Part shown: positions 19,087-28,818 of the stretch, piece by piece
Layout of the letters: each line of letters opens with the position of its first letter
Numbering within the stretch: position 1 is the first letter of the stretch
NCBI GenBank assembly: GCA_024233545.1
Contig: JACKPL010000002.1
Span: 1-64,000 of the forward strand
Direction of reading: 5' to 3'
Length of the DNA: 64,000 bases
Source: a bacterium
Lineage (GTDB): Bacteria; Auribacterota; Auribacteria; Auribacterales; Auribacteraceae
Position numbers and translations under genes: made by a program
The notes under the pieces: generated by a model
Databases searched by the model: none
What the model was told of the DNA's origin: nothing
Seen by the model: the letters and a program-made list of their open reading frames with translations, nothing else

Positions 19087-22000
19087 TCACGCAGAAAGCG
19101 CAAAATTATTGATCTTTTCAATCAAGTCCATCAAAGCATCCGCTTGTTCTTCTTCAGGGAATATACCATCAATCCCATCACTATGAATTGTAGTGAAAGG
19201 AACGTCGTATAGTTGAGTTATTTCCAGTTTTCCATATGTGGTAATATGCTTTTTAATCATCTCAAGAAATCTAATCTGAAATGAATTAAGAGACGGATAT
19301 TTCTGGACAAAAGCAGTAAAATGTTTATTAACCGCTTCTGCATCAAGACCAATAATTTGACGAATTGCCAAGTCAATTCTTCCGGCCTCATTTGGGAAAT
19401 AGGTAAGAAGCTCATTTATGCGCAATTGAGGATCGCGTAAAATAACCTTTTCGCTAAGTTCCACAATTTCTCTTTCTGTTACAGGTTGACCGGCTTTTAT
19501 TTTTTGCAGAACTGGGGCTTCGTCAAAAAGTTCTTTAAGTACATTTTCTACACGATGCCGGTATGCCGCAAGATCAACTCCTCCAAAATGAGATTTAAGT
19601 TCCTCATATTCTTCTTCACCATCTGTAACATCTATAACTAAAGGTGGAACTCTTTCTATTCTGGGTTTAGTTCGGTATTTCATAATTCCACGTAATTCAT
19701 TGCGAATTTCTTCAAGTGATTCAACAGTGGGTTCGAGCCAGAACTGACCTGATTTCGCAATATCAATCCACTTAATTTTTATTTTAACCTGACCAATATT
19801 GATTGGTAATTCGCTGATTTGTTGAATAAAATCTTTTTTAAAATAAGCAAAATCAGAGCTACCATCTAACAAAGATTTTTGTAATTTTCCGACTAGGAGA
19901 TCAAAACGATAAGCATCTTCTCGTCCACAAATATCACGCCACTGCATTAGAGGAGCAATCTCCATTTTAAGAGTCCCAACCATAACAGCATCAGATTGTT
20001 TTATCGCGCCATCCTGCTGTACAGTTTAACAACTCTCCATTTTCTTTGATTGCAATAGAATCATCTGGCAAAGCTTTTTACGTCAGCAACCAGTAAATCA
20101 ACCATAAGATCAAAAGCTGTAACTTGTTGTGTCTTAATAGCAGATTCAGCAATATTCAATCGAGTCTCAAACACCTGTTGCATGAGCGATTTTTTAACAG
20201 AAGAGCTGTTTCTTCCGTATTCATGCCAAATATTCAAAGTTACTCAGTGATCAAATATGAGAAATTCTTTTGTGTTTCCTGACCAAATAGATCATTACAC
20301 AATCGTGTTCCGCGTCCAATCATTTGCAGATTTAACGTATGATTTAACAGGTTTTGCGAATACCAAATTAACGATTTCCGGAACATCTATGCCTGTATCC
20401 AGCATATCAACCGATATAGCTATCGTAAGATTATTATTATTGCCTTCTCCTTTAAAATCATCGATGAGTTGTTCTGCCCTGTCTATATAGTTATCTATAA
20501 CAGCACAAAATTCTTGTTTGGGTTTCATATATTGCGGATACATTTCATCAAACAATCTGAGTAACTAAGCATGATTGGTTACAGGCAAAAATAATAGTTT
20601 TCTATTCGTTGTCCTGTAGCATCTCGCAAACCGTTTTCCATTAAATTCCTGAGAATACGACGGTCTGTATCTTTATTAAATATTGATTGGTCAATTGCTT
20701 CCTTTGAATAATCAACCAGTTCTGGAATTTCAATTTGATCTTCCAGTTGGGCTTGTTCTTCCGTGACATCTCAGAATGCTAATTCCTTCCGTAAATTTTG
20801 TAGTATGTTGGATAGGTTTATAACGTGCCAAATAAGGAGGTGCATGGTTAATTGCATCTTCATAAGAAAAGTATGCAGTAGGGTCATTATCTTCGCCTCA
20901 AATAATTCATAGGTATTATGTAATGATATCTCTTGGTGTTGCTGTTAAACCCTTGAAATGCATCAAAATACAAGAACAGGTCACGATAACGGTTATATAT
21001 ACTTCTATGTGACTCATCTGCGATAACCAGGTCAAAGAAACCTACATCGAAATTTTGAAAATATTTCATCATGGCAGGATAGGTAGCAAGATAGATTCTT
21101 TTATTTCGATCATGAGCTGTTTGGGAAGTAACATAAATACGAGGTTCTGATTCAATAAAATTACAGAACGCATTATATGCCTGTTTGCGTAATTCACGGC
21201 GATCACAAAGAAAAGAATTCGCTTTGCCCATTTACATCAATTAATAATTCAGCTAATGCAATAGCAACACAGGTTTTACCCGTTCCTGTTGTGAACAATT
21301 AGCGCTTTTCGTTTACCTTGATCAAATTTTTTCACAGACTCTTTTTATGGCCTCAATTTGATATATTCTATCAACAATTTCAGATTTCGGGTTGTTTTCA
21401 GTTAAATCATCTCGATTCTCATTTTGAAAGAGACAATACCTAATACTTTCTAAACTATAGAAACCATATATTCTTCTAGAACTGTTTTATCTTTAGAATC
21501 ATCGATAATTTCTATCTCATATCCATTAGTGCAGAAAATTAAAGGTCGTTTACAGAAGAATTGTTGTCCGTATTCTTTTTCTAATGCATCAGCATAATCT
21601 TTTGCTTGCTTTCTTCCTGCAATTGGATCACGACTTATCTTTTTGCTTCGATCACAGCAATTGGAATATCATGTTCAGTGTCCCATAAAAACATAATCCA
21701 CAGAACCTTTTTCCGTCGCATTGGGTTGGTATTTGACTGAAATTCTTGTTTAACTTGATCAGTGCTTTTCCATTAGCGCCAACATTCCATCCTGCCTGAA
21801 CAAGCAATTGATCGATCAAAAGTTTGCGAGTTGTAGCTTCATCAAATTGCAGGATATTTGGTGCTTTATTGGCATCAAGAATAGCTTGAATTTCTTCTTT
21901 TGATTTTTCAGCAGCTTTTGCTTTAAGACGAGTTTGCTCAAGCTCATCGAACAATTTTGCATCTGCGCTTCCTGTATAGCTAATTTTTGAAGAGCCGCTT

Positions 22001-22453
22001 TCTTTTCTAGTTTTATTTTGCCTTCAGTTTCTGGAGGTTGGTATATTGAAATCAAGATTATTAGTTGAATCATCTGCGTATATTGAAAGATTGAACCATT
22101 TACCAAGATCAAAAGCGGTTTTGAGAGCCGAAATAGCATTTTCTGAGTAATTCTACTTGCCTGGCCGTAGGCTGCACAGTTTCCATTTTACGTAGTAAAT
22201 GGAGCATATCCAAAACTACCGGTGGAACCAATTTTTGGTTCTGCATGGTATAAAGCATGTCAACAAAAGATTCTTGTGGATATGGAAGTATCTCATTATG
22301 AAATAGAAAATCAGTAGTGAGAATTTCACCAAATAGCCGGAGTTTCACAAGAGCACTTGCAGGATCAGAGTGAACATATTGTTCTGCAAAAGCACCAAGA
22401 ACAGCAAGCTCTTCATTTTTTTGTTTTAAATACTCAAAATTTAATGATTCCAT
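19087..22453 (-). pseudogene. hsdR: type I restriction endonuclease subunit HsdR, multiply frameshifted
   Basis: Pieces in order along the minus strand: N-terminal region 22109-22453 (DFLFHNEILPYPQESFVDML), a nuclease-linked region around 21652-21954 (KLLIDQLLVQAGWNVGANGK), helicase motif II in VIADESHRSIYNRYRD (20887-21231), helicase motifs around ISVDMLDTGIDVPEIVNLVF (20295-20555), and an intact C-terminal domain of 298 residues (19087-19983). The whole would be about 1,120 residues, right for HsdR. At least six indels break it, so restriction is probably off. ATG 22453 follows AAAAGGA and lies about 43 bases downstream of a sigma-54 promoter. Confidence 0.85.
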
Positions 22454-22495
22454 TTAATCTATATCCTTTTAATTTCACCTAAGAAAGAACTCTAA

Positions 22496-22512
22496 TACAA
22501 ATAATGTGCCAA
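22496..22512 (-). promoter_or_regulatory. sigma-54 (-24/-12) promoter for the hsdR-led operon
   Basis: On the minus strand TTGGCACATTATTTGTA: TTGGCAC at -24 and TTGT at -12, with the two G positions exactly 12 apart. The consensus is TTGGCACG-N4-TTGCA, so only the last C of the -12 element differs. It sits in the 67-base gap between the sigma-54 activator gene and hsdR, pointing to hsdR. Confidence 0.7.
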
Positions 22513-22520
22513 ACTATAAA

Positions 22521-24134
22521 TTATACAGATTTAACAATATCAGCAAGATCGACTTTAAGGCGTTCTATTTGAGCATCCATTGCCTGATAGCTATTAAGTC
22601 CAAGTAATTCTGCTGCACGAGTTTTAACTCCATTTGCCTCTTGCATAGCTCTTCGTAAATAATGACGATGTACGCTATTAAGGTGTTCTTCAAGATTAAA
22701 TCCATCTCCAAGAGGTTTTTCCAGTAAGTCTTCTGAAGCTCTTCTGCTCCCAAATGTTTCTATCAATGCGGCTTTAATATCTTCAGGAGTGATAATTTCT
22801 TTTTCAGACATTACTGCGGCCTGTAAAATTGCATTATAAAGTTCTCGGACATTTCCTGGCCAATCATGTTTTTTCATAAATGCAGTTGTGGATGAATAAA
22901 ATTTTTTATGCTTATATCCTGTTTCTTGCTTAGCAAAGTCATGATTAATCTGATCTAAAAGAGATTGAGCAATATATGGAATATCTGCTTTTCTATCTCG
23001 AAGAGATGGTAATTTAATAGTAATAACAGCCAACCTATAAAACAAGTCTTCTCTGAAAAGATTTTGTTCAATCATTGCCAATAAATCTCTGTTAGTAGCA
23101 GCAATGACACGAACATCAGCAGTTTCAGGTTTTGTTGCCCCAATAGGATAAAATTCCCGATGACATAATCCTTTTTGTTGAGGCTGTAGCACACGTAAAA
23201 GTTTAGCCTGCAATTGAGGGTCACATTCACCTATTTCATCAAGAAAAAGAATTCCACCATCTGCTTGCTTAAAAGCGCCATCTTTTTTCCTATCAGCTCC
23301 CGTAAACGCGCTCTTCGCATGACCAAAAAGCTCTGATTCAAGCAATTCTTTAGGGATCGCAGCACAATTTATAGGGATAAAAGATTTGTCATGTCGCCGG
23401 CTGGCTTTGTGAATTGCTCGTGCAAACATTTCTTTTCCTGTTCCACTTTCACCTTTAAGCAAAACAGCTACATCACGAATAGCTGCTTTCTGGGCACGAC
23501 CTACTGCAAGCCTAATTGCTTTAGTGTCTCCAATAATCTCTTCAAAACCCTTAATTTCTCTTGGACTAAGACTTGCTAAATAATTAAACACACTATCTGA
23601 ACTGCTAATTAGTTCTGGAACAACATCTAAAGTTATATCGAAGGGGATGTTCTCACATTTGGCTTTACCATTCCATGTTTGCCAAAAAGTAGCATTATAT
23701 TTGGTTTTGCCTAATAAAACCCAAATAGCTGCCATAGCTGGTGTGCCGGGACTCAAAAGAATAGACAATTCATATTTTTTACCTTCAAGCTCATTTCTAA
23801 GCTTTGCCATAAAATCTGCAACTACGTTATAAATTTCAGAATAATCAGTAGGACTATTTAATTTTGAAAACGTAATTTTTGCTTTAACTCTAAGCCAATT
23901 AATATAACTATCAGTTAATTCTTTTGAAAAATCGCTAAGAAAGTAAATCTTATCAAACTTCTCATGTGAAATAAGCGTTTTAATAGGTCCACCATCTTTG
24001 GGAGATTCATATGGTGGACGCGCAACCGTTTCAATCTGTTTTCGTAGAGAATCATCTGCGCCATCCAGAAGAACTTTTAAGTCAGTATGTCCAATCCATG
24101 AAATTAAAACATGCACGAGCTTCTCCTGTAGCAT
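22521..24134 (-). CDS. sigma-54-dependent activator with CARF-like N-terminal sensor (RtcR-like)
   Basis: 537 intact residues. Residues 1-170 form an alpha/beta domain (HVLISWIGHTDLK, KIYFLSDFSKE, LLSPGTPAMAAIWVLLGKTK) resembling the CARF sensor of RtcR and CRISPR ancillary proteins, which binds nucleotide or RNA-end ligands. The AAA+ core has Walker A GESGTGKE (228-235), the sigma-54 contact loop SAFTGA (275-280, usual GAFTGA), Walker B GGILFLDE (293-300) and RED-FYRL. The Fis-like HTH is at about 490-530. Sigma-54 promoters lie on both sides pointing outward, so it probably switches on the R-M/TIR run and the small-protein/Argonaute set when its ligand appears. The CARF call is from pattern only. 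Confidence 0.8.
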   Translation of the reverse strand: MLQEKLVHVLISWIGHTDLKVLLDGADDSLRKQIETVARPPYESPKDGGPIKTLISHEKFDKIYFLSDFSKELTDSYINWLRVKAKITFSKLNSPTDYSEIYNVVADFMAKLRNELEGKKYELSILLSPGTPAMAAIWVLLGKTKYNATFWQTWNGKAKCENIPFDITLDVVPELISSSDSVFNYLASLSPREIKGFEEIIGDTKAIRLAVGRAQKAAIRDVAVLLKGESGTGKEMFARAIHKASRRHDKSFIPINCAAIPKELLESELFGHAKSAFTGADRKKDGAFKQADGGILFLDEIGECDPQLQAKLLRVLQPQQKGLCHREFYPIGATKPETADVRVIAATNRDLLAMIEQNLFREDLFYRLAVITIKLPSLRDRKADIPYIAQSLLDQINHDFAKQETGYKHKKFYSSTTAFMKKHDWPGNVRELYNAILQAAVMSEKEIITPEDIKAALIETFGSRRASEDLLEKPLGDGFNLEEHLNSVHRHYLRRAMQEANGVKTRAAELLGLNSYQAMDAQIERLKVDLADIVKSV

Positions 24135-24266
24135 AAAATTATTTGTGTAAGTATAAAAATAATTATGCTGTCTCTTTCATAAAATGTCAACAAGATAATT
24201 TTATTAAAATCATATCTATTTGTCATTAAACAGGTTGCACACAAACATATACTTGATTAAATTTGG

Positions 24267-24283
24267 TTGGCATATCAGTTGCG
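24267..24283 (+). promoter_or_regulatory. sigma-54 (-24/-12) promoter for the small-protein/Argonaute side
   Basis: TTGGCATATCAGTTGCG: TTGGCA at -24 and TTGC at -12, GG and GC 12 bases apart. It lies 79 bases before the 24362 gene, on the strand opposite to and upstream of the sigma-54 activator gene. Confidence 0.7.
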
Positions 24284-24361
24284 TAGTAGTTATACGTAAT
24301 TTTAAGTTGTTTTATAACTCAAAATTAGATGGACAATTTTTATTGAAAGGAGGTGAGTAAA

Positions 24362-24586
24362 ATGGCATATCCAACTTCAACACGACAAGGGAAGCAATTC
24401 TTGGGAAACAAGAATAAAAAAGAAGTTCACGACTTGAAACGTGAGGATAAGAATCAAAACGGTTGTCAGGTGGATGAATTTCTGAAGGCTGGTCATGGAG
24501 TTGCATTTACACCTGATACATTGCAACAAGCGCATTTTGAGGGTTATGATAATTGCGCAAAGTGTATTGGCAACTCGAAAAGGTAA
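24362..24586 (+). CDS. small Cys/His-containing protein under a sigma-54 promoter
   Basis: 74 residues, MAYPTSTRQGKQFLGNKNKK..., with single Cys NGCQVDE in the middle and CAKCIGNSKR at the C-terminus plus several His (VHDLK, GHGVAF, QAHFEGY). This could bind a metal. The start at 24362 has AAAGGAGGTGAG, a near-perfect anti-16S match at ideal spacing. I recall similar small proteins of unknown function with the same DEFLKAGHGVAFTPDTL motif. It is the first gene after the sigma-54 promoter at 24267, so it may be an early product of the induced response. Confidence 0.65.
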   Translation: MAYPTSTRQGKQFLGNKNKKEVHDLKREDKNQNGCQVDEFLKAGHGVAFTPDTLQQAHFEGYDNCAKCIGNSKR

Positions 24587-24618
24587 AAAGAACCAATAAA
24601 AGCTGAAAAGGAGTTTTC

Positions 24619-24771
24619 ATGGCTTATCATTCAAAGCATTCAGATGTATTTCACAAGCACAAAAAATGTGTACTAGGCAACAATATTGAGAATGACAACA
24701 AAGTTCAAGGTACTGCAAAAAAGCTTTGTGAACATTGTAAGGAAATCGACAAGGGTAAAGCAAAACGGTAA
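24619..24771 (+). CDS. 50-residue Cys/His-rich protein
   Basis: MAYHSKHSDVFHKHKKCVLG and then ...AKKLCEHCKEIDKGKAKR: four His and one Cys near the N-terminus and CEHC near the C-terminus, suggesting a small zinc-binding fold. Start ATG 24619 follows AAAAGGAG. It shares the opening MAY and the basic tail with the preceding gene, 32 bases upstream, and is followed by a terminator-like hairpin, so the two form a compact unit. Confidence 0.65.
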   Translation: MAYHSKHSDVFHKHKKCVLGNNIENDNKVQGTAKKLCEHCKEIDKGKAKR

Positions 24772-24784
24772 TAGTTCTTCGCTT

Positions 24785-24808
24785 GGGGGTAATTTTTTAA
24801 TTACCCCC
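24785..24808 (+). terminator. hairpin after the two small genes
   Basis: GGGGGTAATT-TTTT-AATTACCCCC, a perfect 10-bp stem with a 4-base loop, 14 bases after the stop at 24769-24771. The following ATATTCTTTT is a poor T tract, so partial readthrough into the Argonaute gene is possible. Confidence 0.6.
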
Positions 24809-24970
24809 ATATTCTTTTGAAGTGGTATAATTTTGCATAATGTTAAATTCAGCAAATCAATGTTTCCTTGTGGTTCTGAAAGAATATCTCCCATATTGGA
24901 AGGTTAAGATGAAAGATTTGGAAAAGTTTATTAAATCGAGGAGTAATTTGTAGGCAATAAGGGGATTAAT

Positions 24971-27137
24971 GTGGTTAAGATAGAAATTGATGACGTTTAT
25001 CGTAAGCCGAGTAATTTTTTTCAATTGAAGATTGTTTCATGCGGAAAAATTTTTAAGGTGCCATCCGACGCTTATGGCTCTTATGATAGAGACTTCTCTA
25101 TTTACGATAAAGAGACAGGCGGCACTCTTGCTTGTTCAGATTTTGGCCGAAAGTGGGAAGAGGTAAAATTGACACATTCAGTGTTGAAAAGTTTTATTCA
25201 GAAACGCTTTTCTTTGGCACTTCAAAGCAATGGATATGTTTCTCATAAAAAAAATAAGCTTCATAACTCTTATGTTGCTTATTCTTCATCGAAAGAAATA
25301 CAGATAGCAGATAGAGATATTTGCAAGTTCTTCGACGGATTTGAGTATAGGATAATTTCATTAGAAGATGTTTATTATGTTTGCATCAATCCACACCTTA
25401 AAATTAGGACTGAAGCAAGTATAAAAGATATGGTAGCTAAAGGTCTTTCTCCGGAAAGATTATCTAATCTGCCTGCTGAATATATAGGATCCGATGGTAG
25501 AAATAAAAGATGCAATATTATTGGTCTCAAAAATGGAAGTGTTTATTAAGAGTTTAGATGAAGGACAGGATTTGAGATCGACTCAGCCTTGTCCATATCA
25601 TTCTAAGCCGGATATCTTACAGGTTGTTTTCCGTGATGAAGAATCGGACAAGCATTATGATATACAGCGACAATATTCTTTTTGAGTCAGAAAGAAGCGG
25701 CAAAAGGAAGATTTTCAAAACATTAGAAATAGCATCAATCTTGGCTGAACAGATTTTCCCTTTAAAAGTTCAGTGATTTCGAGATTCAATTCGTTCCTAA
25801 GACAGTAAGCATGAGGATGTAAGAACATGAACGGAGAGATATTTTTCAAAGGTGCAGAAATTGAAGAGGACCAACTCTTCTTTTCGACAGCGCAGATTCT
25901 TCCGCTGTTCATAAGGAGCCCTATTACGGATTAAAAATTTGGGCCTGATAAGAAGTGCACTGCTCTTCGGTTAGGAATAATTTCCCCGAAAGCTTCCTTG
26001 CCAGCGTTAAACCAATTCCTAAAAGTATTACAGGTAGGAGATAGTAGATATTTTAGTGGCGGTATGAAGACTTTTTTCCGAACTAATTTGCAGATAGTGA
26101 CTACCGTTGAATGCATAGGGACATCATCGAAAGATTATGAAACTGCTGCTAAAAGTTTTGTTGAAAAGGTTAATTCATCGGAAATCGATGTCGTCTTATG
26201 CTATATTCCACAGACTAGCAGTTTTATTGTCAATACGCCCTACTATCGCTTAAAAGCAATCCTGAGTATACATGGTTTTCCAAGCCAGATGTTGACTTCT
26301 AAAACTTTGAGTAACCCAACCTTTTCATATTTGAATGTAGCTTCTGCATTATTTACTAAAACCGGTCATATTCCATGGGCTCTTGGTAGAGAACTACCTA
26401 ATACGGATATTATTATTGGCATTTCAGTGTCTGACCGAATCTGCGATGAGAATAGGATTATTCAGAACAGATATATTGGCTATGTAAATGTTTTTGACCA
26501 ATACGGCAAATGGATGTTTTTCGAGGGAGTGGCAAATCCATACAAAAAAGAAGAAATTTCTGTAAGAATTGTCGAACTTGTTAAAAGAGCAGTTGAGAAG
26601 TACAAAATAGACAAGGGGATTTTACCCGAGAAGATACATATTCATTATTGGAAACGTTTTTCAAACAATGAAAAAAATAGTGTTATCAGGATGCTCAAAG
26701 ATTTAAACCAGAATGCAAAAGTAGCATTCACTTCTATTAATGCAGACCATCCTTATCGCTTTTACGATTTAGAATCGCAGGATGGAAGCCTTAAAAGAGG
26801 TTACTATGCTTATTTTGGGGATAGTGTGCTTATATCAACGACTGGTCTAAGTGACCATCTTACAAAAAATTTTAGAATGGGGACTCCCAAGCTGTTACAT
26901 ATAAAATCTACCCAATATCCAGATAATTTTATCACCCTTGACGAGCTCGCTTATCAGGTGCTGGCTCTTACAAAATTAAATTGGGCTACGACAAGTGTCC
27001 TTATTCGGGAACCGATGACGTTGACGTTTTCAAATGCTTTGGCATTTCTCACCTCTGCAATTACAGAAAGTGAGTGGAAACAACTCCAAAACGGAGCGGT
27101 GAATATTAATATGAAAAATAAACCGTGGTTCATATGA
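24971..27137 (+). pseudogene. prokaryotic Argonaute (long-B type, catalytically degenerate), frameshifted
   Basis: Piece 1 (24971-25549) has N-domain features FGRKWEEVKLTHSVLKSFIQ and DGFEYRIISLEDVYYVCINP, then GLSPERLSNLP. Middle pieces in shifting frames run to 25,930. Piece 3 gives FGPDKKCTALRLGIISPKAS, the MID region (NTPYYRLKAIL...GFPSQ) and PIWI (DIIIGISVSDR...). The first catalytic Asp (GID) is Ser, and the usual HRDG-like position reads IHYWKRFS, so it should not cut nucleic acid, as in long-B Argonautes. Total about 720 residues. One indel is in the A5 run at 25933-25937. GTG 24971 has AAGGGG upstream. The stop overlaps the next ATG (ATGA). Confidence 0.8.
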
Positions 27138-28013
27138 AATACAAGGTTAAAGGGGAAATATACATATTACTAAAAGAAATTGTCGAAGGTTTGCAAAAAG
27201 GCAATTTCAATTCTGACCCTTTTGGCTATTGCACTCAACTTTTTTTTCTTTTAGAAAATCGCCTTGAAACCAACCACTTGGATGCCTTGAGTGATTGGAT
27301 GAATTCTTTTATTCACGAAGTTTTGATTGAAGGCAAAATTAGTCGTTCAGCTGACAATGAAATCACATCTGCAATTTTGGGCAGTTATATTCTTCAAAAA
27401 CATGAGCGTCTGACTGTTGAAGTTGATTATAAGAAAGTCAACGAATTACTTAAGCAACATTGTGACGACAAGGGATACTATTTTAGGAAGAATCTGACTT
27501 ATACAATTTGTTTGGCCTTGGGGCTGTTTGACCATAAAGCGAATATCGATTGTTGGGAAACAACAAGAAAATCTTTACAAGAAGAATATAAAAACGGCAA
27601 TTTACAATGCGACTCGAAAAATCTTTGTTATTACACCTTGCTTATGGAGAAAGAGGACAATAAAAAAATTTTAGAAGAAATCGCCAAATCTACCGTCGAT
27701 ATCTTAATTAAAAACGCACCAATACCTATGATAAGGCATATTTATGGGTTTGCATGGCACAATAAGAGATTTATCAAAAGGAACTGAAATTAATCAAAGA
27801 TAAATTGCTAATTCACTCGAAAATTTCGTTCTTCAAGTTGAGACAGAAGATGGCCCGCAATCGAGGATAATTACATCGCTATACTATGACCTGGCTAAGA
27901 GCTTCTTTGGCTCAACTGTTCTTATCTCGTTGGATGAATATAAGGAACCAAACATTTTGCGAAAATCGGAGGTTTTGCGTTGGAATGGTTTTAATTGTAC
28001 TAATGGTTTTTAA
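27134..28013 (+). pseudogene. Argonaute-associated unknown protein, frameshifted
   Basis: ATG 27134 overlaps the Argonaute stop. The first 217 residues (to 27787) are helical (DPFGYCTQLFFLLENRLETN), with no motif I recognise. Beyond, shifted frames continue sensibly: YQKELKLIKDKL, then VETEDGPQSRIITSLYYDLA and SFFGSTVLISLDEYKEPNIL, to TAA at 28011-28013, so the full protein was about 290 residues. Tight coupling to a catalytically dead Argonaute fits known long-B systems, whose partner genes encode effectors or accessories. Its own function is not visible. Confidence 0.6.
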
Positions 28014-28031
28014 TCTATCTAAGTGCTAAGA

Positions 28032-28302
28032 ATGGCTGGTTATCTTATGCGAACTACAAGTTGGTTTCATAAAGCAGTACAAGAATTTATTTATCTCTCT
28101 GAAATTCTTGTTTTCAATATTGCTTTTGCCGCTTGAAGTTTATTTGGGATGGGTCGGTCTTCTTATAGGCTATGAAGTTGGAATAAAAGATAGATACCAA
28201 AGACAGGAATTGGGGTTCGTTTTAAAGAAATGGACATTAACATACTGGAAATCAGCATTAGTAATTATAGCAGGGCAAATATTTATTACGCCAATGGTTT
28301 AA
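28032..28302 (+). pseudogene. small membrane protein downstream of Argonaute, one frameshift
   Basis: Starting at ATG 28032, MAGYLMRTTSWFHKAVQEFI runs into SEI; after a shift near 28,105 it continues LFSILLLPLEVYLGWVGLLI, then RQELGFVLKKWTLTYWKSAL and VIIAGQIFITPMV. Two hydrophobic segments (about residues 24-45 and 70-85) predict a small two-TM protein of about 90 residues. Membrane effectors are one of the partner types reported for long-B Argonautes, so this may be the killing component of the set. Confidence 0.5.
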
Positions 28303-28327
28303 ACTATTGCTTTTAATTTAGCGGGAA

Positions 28328-28351
28328 ATCCCCGTCCGTAAGGTCGGGGAT
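28328..28351 (+). repeat. IS200/IS605-like hairpin 1
   Basis: ATCCCCG...CGGGGAT with inner TCCGTAAGG (GTAA loop). This form, CCCCGTCCGTAAGG..GGGG, is what I associate with the right ends of IS605-family elements and their TnpB guide RNAs. No transposase or TnpB gene is nearby. Confidence 0.5.
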
Positions 28352-28420
28352 GAGAGCAAGTTCCAGTAGGCTTTCGTTATATGAAAGACAGACTGGACAA
28401 GCGGAGCTTGAATTATAAGA

Positions 28421-28444
28421 TACCCCGTCCGTAAGGGTGGGGAG
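28421..28444 (+). repeat. IS200/IS605-like hairpin 2
   Basis: ACCCCGTCC-GTAA-GGGTGGGGA followed by GTTTCAT. Same loop and stem plan as hairpin 1, 80 bases upstream. The rest of 28303-28818 shows no gene. Confidence 0.5.
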
Positions 28445-28818
28445 TTTCATTATATATCGAAAGGGAATAGAAATAATAGCTGTCCTGAGAAAAACTCGTC
28501 CGCATTGATAATGAGTAGATTACAGAAATGTTGAATCATTAATCTTAGCTTAGATCATCACGAAAACTTCTGTCAATTGAACGGTACGGAGAGGTATATT
28601 AGCCAACTATGTATTTAATATTTCCTTTATAATAAGATAGTTATGAATATTATAATGTTACTCTAAGTCAACACCTTAGGTAACATCTCTTTTGGATTCT
28701 TAGAATATAATAATTCACAATTTATCGATTGACGGTGAGCGACCAAAGGGAGCGAACACCAGATAAATGACAAAAATCACATCTTTAGATTTTTGCAGAG
28801 TCAATAAAGGGCAAAAAA

